Below are positions 1 through 9,979 of a stretch of DNA of 64,000 nucleotides, piece after piece. A program made the position numbers and the translations under genes. This DNA comes from Karalla daura. Taxonomy: Eukaryota; Chordata; Actinopteri; Chaetodontiformes; Leiognathidae. Where the stretch lies: positions 15,167,547-15,231,546 of the forward strand of contig CM055206.1 in NCBI GenBank assembly GCA_029224185.1, in the 5' to 3' direction. The stretch's first letter is position 1. Every line of letters begins with the position of its first letter. The notes beneath the pieces were generated by a model. It was not told the origin of the DNA, searched no databases, and saw only the letters and a list, made by a program, of their open reading frames with translations.

Positions 1-984
1 AAAATAAACCCATCTCTGAGCTGTTCCTCAAATAAGCAGGCAGGACCAAACGATGCGCCCTGCGAACACCAGATTAGGTTGCTAAACTCAAATACAGTGG
101 GAAAAGAATCCAGAGCGGGAGTCAACAGAGAAACCGTCCCAAGATTTCTAATAGCCCCGGCTGCTCTGGGGAGGTCAAATTCTTCAAGTATCCGTCCAGC
201 TCGTCTTCTTCTACTCGGGGAACATAAAATCCCTATATTTGTGACGTCATTCCTTATGTTACTCCACAGGCCAGTGGGTATGAACCCTTTAAGAGTCAAG
301 TTCCTGCTCTCGAGCTGAAAACTCTTGAGCAGTTACTAGAGCGAGGCACAAACTCAGTGGAAATATTTGTACCAAACCTGGTTCTACTCCTCTGAACAGC
401 AAACTTAAGGATGTAAGTTACGTGTTTTTGTTTTTGTTGCCGAATATTTCACCGTCTAAGAATCCCGCCCAGTGTTTAATGCAGCCGTGTGAACGACTGG
501 GGCCTTTTAAGACTCCCCGGCTCAGCCCAGGTGGAGCCGGATGGCGCGCTACCAAAATGACTCAATCAGAATGCCATATTGTGCATTAAATGTGCACAGG
601 AGGAAAAACCTGGCAAGAGGCCCCTGTCAACAAATAAAGTGTTTCAATTACCAACTCTGGCGACTGCTATCAGCAAATGGGGGGTGATTATTCGCAGAAC
701 TCCGAAGAGTTAGCAAAAGGTGCTGAGGCCTTGATTATGCAGATTCGCAAACTGTTCGCTTTTGCCTAAGACGATCAGTCTCATCCGGCTTTCTGCACAG
801 AGGGTTGATCCTAAAGAGCCTGTGACCCATCAGTAGAAGTATCGACTCAATTCACGGTTCAGACTACAGTCAGAGTCTTGGATGCATTGATTGTACTACA
901 CAGCGAAACCATAACTTGTGGGATAAAAACTATTGGATGTTGCAAGAATAGAATAACAACTGTTGCCTGCCTGAAAAGTTATAA
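1..984. other. Gene-free spacer
   Basis: No open frame here looks like a real exon: the longest is about 79 codons with no recognisable domain and no convincing splice sites. A perfect palindromic CRE core (TGACGTCA) lies at 242-249, but it is isolated and no gene start can be tied to it. The stretch lies downstream of gtf2a1. Confidence 0.6.
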
Positions 985-1335
985 TAAGGACCCAAACGCA
1001 CAACTCTGGATGCAAACAGTATGAGTGATAAGGGGAATTTATTGGGGAAGCTCAAAAAGGAGCCAGACAGAGAACTGAACTAAACGTGAGGGGCAAAGGG
1101 ACTAGAAAAAACATGGAACTTGACTGAAGCAAAAAGCGCACACAAAGTAGAACGAGGAACACTAGAGAGAACCAGGAGCACTAGAGAGAACTAGGATCAC
1201 AAGCAAACAAACCAAAAGGAGACTCAGGCATGACACAAGGGAAAGGGTGAGGCTTTCAAAATAAAACAGGAAATGACAAGACAAAACCCCCAAAAAAGAC
1301 AAACCCCACCACGGTGTGACAGAAACAGACAGGAC
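985..1335. repeat. Degenerate teleost interspersed repeat
   Basis: The stretch opens with an AAGGACCCAAACGCACAACT-like start, continues with purine-rich, A-rich sequence (repeated CACTAGAGAGAAC blocks at about 1160-1195) and ends with AAAACCCCCAAAAA...GTGTGACAGAAAC. I know this overall composition from interspersed repeats that are common in fish assemblies. The family assignment is from memory and not checked. No coding capacity remains. Confidence 0.45.
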
Positions 1336-3230
1336 TGTGACAACTCCCTTGAATGGGAAACTTTAGAAATACCGCTTTTATTTTGCAAGAAAGAAATGTG
1401 ATGAAAACTAATGGCAGCATCCCAGGACTCCATCCATCACACCTGTGCTTTTTCTTACTGAATCGAAAGGAAGAGAAGAAGAGTCCCTTACCTTGTACCA
1501 ACTGGGAGGAAAGGTATGATTGTGTGTAGTGCACAGAAAATTGAAAAAAAAAAGACTTGAAACATTAAATTTAGGACTTTGCCTTAACTTGTAAAACCGC
1601 TCTCTCCCACCTCTGCCTTTTGGACACACTACATTTATAACGGGACGCTGCACATGGCATGAGGCAATGGAGGAAAACCAAGAAAGGAGGAATGTCCATT
1701 AGAAACGGATAGAGGCTCTTTGTCCTGAAGTACTCTGAAGTAGAGTAAACGCAACCTGCCCACAGCCACAGTCCGCAGACCTGGACGCGCTGCATCGCGT
1801 TGAAACCTACGGGCTCCGTCTTGCCATGCGGCTGATTGGCAGTCACCGTCGGTTAGCGGGTCGGCAGAGAAAGCTACGGACTCTAAACCAGACATCTCCA
1901 GGGCCTCATTATGAGGCCCATTCGCCAGCAGCTCAGACTCTCACGTCTAAGTGCCCAGCAGCAGCAGCAGCAACAGCGGGGCCCACTTGATCAGAAGCGG
2001 CCAGGGATACATTCTTCCTGCTCTCGCTCCGATCGGGGCTGAATAAGGCTTTGTGACACGTGATATTTTGTAGAAGTGACAGCTCGCCTCAAATCCATTT
2101 ACAGTCAAGGGCAGAAATCTCCATGTTGTTTTTTTTGGGGGGGCGTGGGGTGGGGTTCGGCTTTAATCCCCGACAGCACCACACCTTTATCTTATAATTA
2201 CCCACAAGGAAATACACAGGGATTACATGAGTTTGGGTAGGACTTAGAGGGACAAGGCAAGGGAGAATACCCGGGCCTGTACACGCTCCCTGTGGCCACA
2301 CAGACGCTAGATTGTGCAGCCAGAGAAAGTGGAATCTGAGGGTCTTGGGTCTCGCATCCATCTTTCATCAGATGCCATGTAAAAAGTCCCAAACAGGGAG
2401 CAGCAAATCAAATAAACACATTCCAAACATGGTTGGAGGTTGATGGAGGGAAGGTTTCCTTCACATCGCCTGTGGAGGTACAGTAACTCAGAGGGAACCA
2501 GTGCAGTGAGGTAATAAAGCAGGTGCCCGGAAGACTGCTGGAGCTGAATTGAGAAGTTGAAAAGTGGCAATGATTTGCTCATTACTCACTGATTTAGGAC
2601 TGGCCCTAAAAAAAACTTACAGCTAACTTTTTGGACATTTTCTACCCCTCGCGCAGGCCAGTTTATACAATTCTTTTTTTTGTATATACAAGTTTTGATC
2701 CAAACTTGATTCAATGAAAAAGAAATGCCTAGAATGGAATACAGACTTCTTCAGAATTTCCAAGTTGGAAGTTTCGACTGGAACACCCCCTGAGGTTGGA
2801 CTGCCGACTCGGAAAGTCACAGAATCCTCAAAACCCCCGAGCTGACAATCAAAGATGGCTGCCCCGAACGTAAACAGTAGAAACTCCTGTGTAATATTCC
2901 CTTCATTATTAGCTCTTGTGACTAGTTTTTGTTGCTCAAAATCAGTTGTATACATAGTATTGTTCAATGCATATAAATGCAAATGAGGTTATAGTATAGT
3001 TTACATTTCTCATGCGGTATATGTGAACTATAGCACAGGCAGTGCTAACAGTGGCTAACAATAGCCTGGTAGATCAGTGCCGGTGACTGATCAATGCTAA
3101 TTAATAGCAGTAAAATGCTCTGAATGTTAGTGACTATAGGCTTGCGCTAATCGGCAACTCAAGCCTCTATTGAGAGGCTGATCAATAGAGTAACTGGAAC
3201 GCTGATAACGATAACGATTGTGATTTCCTT
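1336..3230. other. Gene-free spacer
   Basis: I see no supported gene. A short CAG run sits near 1956-1972. A small hairpin (AGCCTCT-ATTG-AGAGGCT) lies near 3163-3180 and another (GATCAGT...ACTGATC) at 3072-3092. Open frames of up to 119 codons on the minus strand have no recognisable domain and no splice context. Confidence 0.5.
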
Positions 3231-3425
3231 CCCAGCTCGGACTGTCACCTCATAGCAAGAAGGTCGTCAGTTCAGATCCTGGTAGGAACAAAGGCCTTTC
3301 TATGGAGTTAGAAAGAAAAATGTTTTTGAAATGTTTATTTCGATTGGAGACCGAGTCTCCCCTAGGTTTGTGTGCCATGTGCTGGTGACCAGTGCTCCTC
3401 TCACTCTATAACCCCCTTTTCCACC
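3231..3425 (+). repeat. Degenerate tRNA-like/fish interspersed repeat fragment
   Basis: The sequence GTCACCTCATAGCAAGAAGG followed by a worn B-box-like GTTCAGATCC, then GGCCTTTCTATGGAGTT, matches my memory of a very common teleost repeat whose intact form has a tRNA-like GGTTCGAATCC box. The copy is diverged and cannot be a functional tRNA. The tail to about 3425 (GGTGACCAGTG...) fits the same family. Confidence 0.5.
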
Positions 3426-4059
3426 ACAATGGTTCCAGTGCCAGTTCAGATACCCTTCCACCTGCGGACCAGTTGCATTTTGACAGCTTGTGAGCTACAT
3501 TCTGACATTATGTCTAGGACATTAAAGTGTGGATTCCTCTCCAGCTAGTCATCGTTTCAGCTGCTCTCCCTTTTTAGTCCCTGTTGTTTTTCCTTAGTTG
3601 CTCTTTAGCAAAGTGGCAAAAAAATGTATGTTCCAGAACTGCACTGGTAGAAAAGTGGCCAACCCCCCCCAGGTTTTGTGGTTTCCTCCAGAAGTTTAAG
3701 CCTATGCATGTTCAGGTTAATCTGAGACCTAGTGGGGTGTGTGTGCACCCTGTGATCAACTGTGACATTTCAAGGGTGTATTCACTCATCTTATCTCTAT
3801 ACACATGTATATGGATAACAACCCTTAAGTTTAAAGACAACACTGAATCAAAGTGATGTTAACATGAGGGGGGGAGGGGGGGGGGGGAGAATGCTGATGT
3901 AAAGGAGCGCGTCCTTTGGGATTTTTCCTTTTTCTCCACTCAGAATCGTGGAAACATCTTCCACTGAACTGCAGCGTTTGTGACCTTCTAAGTCAGCGTA
4001 ATGAGGAAATGTAACAGTATTCCAGTTATTATTATTCCCATGAGTGCTTCTTCACTGTT
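3426..4059. other. Spacer downstream of gtf2a1
   Basis: No gene is recognisable. A G-rich run lies near 3871-3888. A 90-codon plus-strand frame at 3584-3856 has no domain and no promoter or splice context. Confidence 0.5.
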
Positions 4060-4072
4060 GTTGCTAGGCGAC
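4060..4072. promoter_or_regulatory. RFX X-box-like motif
   Basis: GTTGCTAGGCGAC is an imperfect inverted repeat of the X-box type bound by RFX winged-helix factors. It lies about 50 bases beyond the predicted poly(A) signal of gtf2a1. It is one of a dispersed set of such motifs in this window. Binding is inferred. Confidence 0.4.
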
Positions 4073-4120
4073 GCAGTCAACCAATGACCAAACCCACACA
4101 GCAGTCAAAAAAACACATAC

Positions 4121-4126
4121 TTTATT
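4121..4126 (-). terminator. gtf2a1: Poly(A) signal AATAAA for gtf2a1
   Basis: The minus strand reads AATAAA followed by GTATGTGTTTTTTTGACTG, a GU/U-rich stretch of the kind that supports cleavage just downstream. I found no better exact AATAAA on this strand between here and the stop codon. Cleavage is expected at about 4100-4110. Confidence 0.5.
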
Positions 4127-4597
4127 TCAAATTGCTGCAACAGGGGCACTAAAAACGAACTGCAGAGAAACACACGGGCCCCCTCCGAGTTCAACTCACT
4201 TCGATAGAAAATATTTTCTTTTAAAAGTCATGGATAAAATGAAAGCATAGGAGAACATATGGTGGACGAAATGGTTTGGAACACAGCGTTAAGTAACTTT
4301 GTCCAGCCAACAGAAAAGAAAAAAAAAAGGAACACTTATTAGATTATAAGAGCACAGTCTGGTGCGGCTTTCCAACCTTTCAAAATATAGAACATTTTAT
4401 GAACTTTCAGGAATAAATAACTTTGTTTAAAAAAAAAAAGAAGAAGAAGACACCAACCTGACCCCCACCAAGAAGAAGAAGAAAGAAAAAAAATAAATCT
4501 TAGTTTTCTATTTTACGGATTTGATTGTGACAATTTGAGATTATGTGATGTGCAAGAAAATGAAAAGAAAGAAAAACAAACCCAGAGAAAAGCAGTG

Positions 4598-4689
4598 ACA
4601 CACACACACACACACATCAAGGCAACACACGCACACGTGGCCAGTCAGCTGGTCTCTCACACACACACGCACGCACGCACGCACACACA

Positions 4690-4721
<32 letters not shown>

Positions 4722-4746
4722 CACACACGCACGCACACACACACAG
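4598..4746. repeat. CA/CGCA microsatellite
   Basis: Alternating CA and CGCA units, interrupted once near 4618-4655. It lies in the predicted gtf2a1 3' UTR, where the RNA would read GU/GUGC. Open frames here (TH or CV runs) are repeat artefacts. Confidence 0.9.
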
Positions 4747-5258
4747 ACAGAACAGAGCACACTGTGGCTATTGATTAACTTGACTGATTTCACAACACAT
4801 CGATTAACTTACAGTGCAAATTTTCAGACGGCTGCAGAGAACTAAAGAGAGAGCAAAGAACACACACCGAGGGGGACAAAACCGTAGATGTTTTGTACAA
4901 TTTTCTTCAGTGAATTCAGTGTTGGATCTGCTCTTCCTTTTGGCGTTGAGATGTCGGGATGGAATGAAGCTCCAGAGAAGCCGATGAGGGGGAGAGAAGA
5001 ACAGTATATATTCATGGAGTGAGTTTTTTAAAAGATGCCTAAAAACAATGAGAACCTGTTAAATTTGTTACCGTCTTTGTCTTTACCCTTCATTTGACAT
5101 TTTTTTTGTCTTGTTAAATAAAACGATTAAAACAATTACATGGTGTGAACTTGCGTAAAACACTCTGGAGCACCATTTTTTAATAAACGAGAAGAGAAAG
5201 TGAGACTGAAATACGATCTCGGAACTGAACCAAACAAAACAAAACAAAAAAAAGAGAA

Positions 5259-5296
<38 letters not shown>

Positions 5297-5933
5297 GCCA
5301 AAAAGGTGATTCTGGCCGTTCTAAAGGCAGCAAATCCTGACTGGTGGCACTAACAGTTTGGACTTTACGTGTAGACGAGTCGATCCAGTCAGCTGACTAC
5401 AGTGCATCATGAAGGTTTTCTCATCTACGGGGTTACAATGAATGACCTCTGACCTCCTGTGACGGGGCTGGGGTGGATATGGGGGGGGCAGGACAGGACA
5501 GGTCAGGTCACCCTGGTCCACTAACACCTGTACGATGTGAAATGCTTAACGATCCAAACGCGTGGAGCGGATGCTCTCAGGGAGAAATGGGAAGAGAAGT
5601 CGTGGAAGAAGAAAGCGAAAGAAGTTGAAGGAAGCTCTGCGGCCGGGCTTTCCCTTCCCCTGTTCCGGGTGTTGTTCACCACACCCGGGTAGGTTGCTTT
5701 GTTTGTTTGTTTGTTTGTTTGAAACGGTACCTCACAGTCCTTTGGGTTTGTGTCAGAGTTCTTGAAGACTTCGACAGAAGTTTCCTGAAAGGAATCCAGT
5801 CACAGGATATGGAAGGATATTGAACTCGTCTGTTAACTGGATAGAAGGAGTTACAGAGTTCCTGCTCCTGTTGCTTTGTCTGGGTTTTTTTTTCTTGGTT
5901 TTGTTTTGTTTTGTTTCTTTTGTTGTTTCTACT

Positions 5934-6041
5934 TCACCATTCGGCGTCCCCAATGGCTTTGGAGAAGACATAGTCTCGCCCGTTCAGATTCATGATCCCG
6001 TCCTTCAGGTGGAATTTCCATTTGTTCTTACTTCTGTGAAT
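5934..6041 (-). CDS. gtf2a1: gtf2a1 terminal coding exon 10
   Basis: 108 bases encode IHRSKNKWKFHLKDGIMNLN and on to GRDYVFSKAIGDAEW, then TGA (residues 373-407). This is the most conserved block of the beta chain; it forms part of the beta-barrel that contacts TBP and DNA. The acceptor is CTCCCCAG. Confidence 0.98.
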   Translation of the reverse strand: MHRSKNKWKFHLKDGIMNLNGRDYVFSKAIGDAEW

Positions 6042-9000
6042 CTGGGGAGCAGAGAGGAGGAAATGAGTGTTGTGGGCGTTGAGGACAGATGGACACTGTT
6101 TCATCTTACACTGGACGCCGTCTCCCGTGTCTTTAACCCGTGCAGCCCGCCACAGGCACTGAATACGCATCAGGAGCGCTCGTAAAACACCGCCCCAGCT
6201 GCACTTACAGCTCTCCCACTCTCAGAGCAGAAAATGCCTCATATATATAAATACTTAGGTGGAAGTGCACGATGGAGGCAAAATGTTGAAACTTTTACCT
6301 CTATCCACTTAAAGAGGGACAGTCCCACATTCCAGGTTTCACACACACTCAGAAAAAGACATGCTTTAAGATCTCCTGAGATGCTCGCTTTCTCAGTATT
6401 GATTCAGCAGCTTCCAATACGTTTTAGATGAGTGAGTTAAGGGTACGCAATTCAGCTTTACTATGCATTTTTATCTGATTAGAGCTGATTGTTCTAATTA
6501 AGTAATCTAGTCAAGCTTGATCTACTAAACTCAATCATTTCAAAAACTCATTATGCATTAATACTAAGACACCCAATAACTCGCCGCACAGTTTCTGGAG
6601 TCATTCTGAGGGTTATTTAGCTGAGGCGTGCAGGTGGACTGGGTTTGTTGGGCCTCAGACCAGGCCCTTTCTCACCTTGTCGTACTGGCACACCACTACA
6701 TTCTCTGTATCAAACAGCTCCTGGTCTTCCTCGTCACTGACGTCGTCCCCACTGTTCAGCGGCTCCTGAAAGGAGGAAACAAATTTGATGAGTTAGACCA
6801 CGTACAGACACGCCAGAGCAGACTTTATCTGCCTTAGCCATCACAGAGAAGTCTATGCTGAAGGACAACAATGATTTCTGTCGTATTAGATTCAACTGCA
6901 GATTACCTTCCTTCATTTTACTTATTGAGAACAATTTTTCCCAGATTTAGTGTTTTTATGTTTCATCACATTTAGTAGAAGAAAGTTGAACATTCCCGCC
7001 ACTCTCAGCACATCTAATCACCGCCGTGGCCTCACCTCCTCCACCTGCCCGTCCTCTCCCCCGTCCTTGTCCTTCTCCTCCTCGTCGTCTTCGTCGTACT
7101 CCTCCTCCTCATCCTCGTCCTCCTCTGACGAGGTGTCTCCGGCGCCGTCCACCTGCAGCATCATGGGGGGCTGCTGGGCCTGGGGCTGGGCCTGCTGCTG
7201 GGCCTGGCTCTGGGAGGCTGCAGCTGCAGCAGCTGCAGCTCCCTGGGCCTGCTGCACCTGCTGCACCTGAGCTGCTGCTGCCGCTGCTGCTGCCGCCTGG
7301 CCGGGCTGAGACGGTATGGAAGCAGTGTGCATCATCTGAGGGAGCAGCAGCAGTCTGCCATCAGTGAAATGCACTCATGTCTATGTTATACATGTCATTT
7401 TCACAGGATGGGACGGGAAACATCCGGATCACTGATTTGTCCACAACTGTAGTTCAAAACCTGACGTAATGGTCAACTTATCAAATTTCCGATGGTACCT
7501 GGACGCAGCTTCTGAGTCAGCGCATCTCTCTCCCTGTTCACTTGTGTTCAACTGAGTGTGCTTTTACTCACCCACTCTGCAGCACATGTTCTCTGTCTGA
7601 TGTCTCTGTAATTGTTTTCTCTCAGTCTTTGTCTCACTATGACTTACTGGCTTTTTATTGGCTGGCTGCACTGCCAAAGTATCGGTTTGGGACTCGGTAT
7701 CTGCAGATACTCAAAAGCAAATGACTCTGAGATGAAAAAAAAGTGACTGGGACTTGGCTGCTGGTTCGACAGTGTCACACGTTACTGTCAAGAAAAACAA
7801 AAACGTCGCAGTCCAAAGTAGACGATCAAGTCGATGGATACGCTTCAGAAGACGAAAGAGAGCAAATGCATTAAAGCGTGGACATGATGAAAGCGATGGG
7901 GGGGAGGAAGTGCTGACCTGTGGTCCTCCTTGCACTTTGGTGCCCGGCGCTAAGACGATCTGCTGCGGCTGGATGATGACTCCTGTCTGCTGGGGCAGGC
8001 TTCCCTGCAGAGGAGCCAGGACCTGCACAGAGGGGTAGGAGGAGAGAGAGAGACACACACACACAGTTAGCTCACGATTTTCAAAGCATTTCTCCACCTC
8101 ATTTCTATTCCTTCTATCCTCTAGGGACCAACCAGCAGTATGGATAATAATATTGATCAATATTAGGATTTTTTTTAGGACAATAGGAATGGCTGTGATT
8201 TGTTTCTTGCGTGTGGACTTTTGTGTGTATGTGATGCTGGATACTGGACAGGAAAACCTCCCTTAGAGACACTGGTTTGACCGATTTAGACGTACCTGTT
8301 GGATGACGGGTGCCTGCACGCCTCCAGGCTGCACCTGCTGCTGTAGGACGATCTGCTGCTGGGGCTGGATGAAGTACTGGGCCCCGTTGGGAGCGCGGAT
8401 CACCTGCAGGAGCTGGCCTGAGGAGAGCACAGCGGGTCAGAGGGGTGAGAGGGGTGAGAGGGACGCCAATGTGCAAGTGCCTCCTCTGCACCGTGTGAAG
8501 ATGAGCATTACCTTGGCTGGTGAGGATCTGTGAGTATGGGGTGACCCCTATGGGCAAAGCCTGGGTTGCTGCAGATGCTGCTGCACTCTAGAGGACAGAG
8601 AGGAGAACGAGCACTGAAGGAGAGACAAAGCGACTTGCATGTGCTTCTGACTAAATATATTCCAGAGACTTTAAATATTTATGAAATACAGCGCAACAGC
8701 CTCGCAATTAAAGTGCTAATATTCATATTCCCTGTGTGGCGATAAAACAGCCCTCTTCCACATTTGCATTCATTCATTTTATCTGCCAGGTTTGATAGGG
8801 GAGAGGTTAAAAACAACTAGAGCAAAGTGGTTGCTCTGAGCCATAAGTTAAGGAGGTGTTGGCTGGCCCTGGGTGGAATGAGGACAGATGAAGGCAGAGG
8901 TTCCGGCCTTCAGGGCTCTTATTTTAAAGGACTTTTTGCAGCTGCTACAGTGTGACAGACAAGCTGTCACGCCCTACACCAAAGCAGCGCTGCACGCTTT

Positions 9001-9227
9001 GGATTTTCTACAGTTGTACCTTTCATTTTGTACATATACTCAGATTGCAATCATGATCATTCCTCTCCTGCCTGCTGAACTCTGAGTCAAAAGACTCATC
9101 TAAATCTCCATGTACTCACTGGTGGGCAGAGAAAAGATGGGGAGAGTACATTTTCCAGGACTGTTTCCTTTTTCCCCTCTCACTTGTCACTAATTTTCCA
9201 GGTTTTCCAGGACCTGTGGGAACCCTG

Positions 9228-9273
<46 letters not shown>

Positions 9274-9338
9274 TGAGTGAGTGAGTGAGTGAGTGAGTGA
9301 GTGAGTGAGTGAGTGAGTGAGTGAGTGAGTGAGTGAGT

Positions 9339-9370
<32 letters not shown>

Positions 9371-9767
9371 GGGAGAGGGAGAGAGGGAGAGGGAGAGAGA
9401 GTGGACCTCTGCCTCATCTCCTACTTTCTATGATCCTTGGCCCCTCATGTGCCACCCACTCCTCGGTATCAAAATAAACCTGTATTGAGTGGAGTCGGTG
9501 GTGTCTTCTTACCATCCCTGTTGCATTCATGTGCTGGATAATCTTGGGATCCTGCACGATGACTTGCTGCTGGGTGGCTGCAGGGAGAGAGAGACAGAGA
9601 ACACGTCTGAGTCGTAGCGCAATGTGTCCCGAGACTTCTGAAGTGAAGGAAATGAGATTGACCGGGGGAGCGTAAAAAAAACATGTGGTCGAGTCATTTA
9701 ATAGGTTTACTGTCTCTTCAAATATAATCTCCCTCGGCTTAGCATGAACCTGTTGAAACTAACGGAT

Positions 9768-9803
<36 letters not shown>

Positions 9804-9948
9804 AGAGGTGGTCCTGGACACATTAGAGGTTTCATGAGCTGCGGCGCTGACAAACCTTGCTGCTGCTGGGGGGGCAGGATGACCTGCTGGGTCTGCGCCT
9901 GCTGCGTCACCTGCTGGACTTGTTGGACCTGCTGGACCTGCTGCTGCG

Positions 9949-9979
<31 letters not shown>

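Larger units (their letters stand above)
4100..5933 (-). other. gtf2a1: gtf2a1 3' untranslated region (predicted)
   Basis: This stretch follows the gtf2a1 stop codon at 5934-5936 on the minus strand and runs to the best poly(A) signal at 4121-4126. It holds a long CA/CGCA microsatellite (about 4600-4745), a GA tract near 5263-5292 and a GTTT run near 5698-5720. It has no coding signal. The extent is inferred from the poly(A) signal alone. Confidence 0.5.

Noticed and set aside
2623..2982. A 119-codon minus-strand frame in the left spacer.
   Set aside because: No domain, no homology I recognise and no promoter or splice context; length alone is expected by chance in AT-rich DNA.
3231..3300. 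A tRNA gene suggested by the GTTCAGATCC box.
   Set aside because: No A box, no acceptor stem and no cloverleaf; the sequence fits a worn interspersed repeat.
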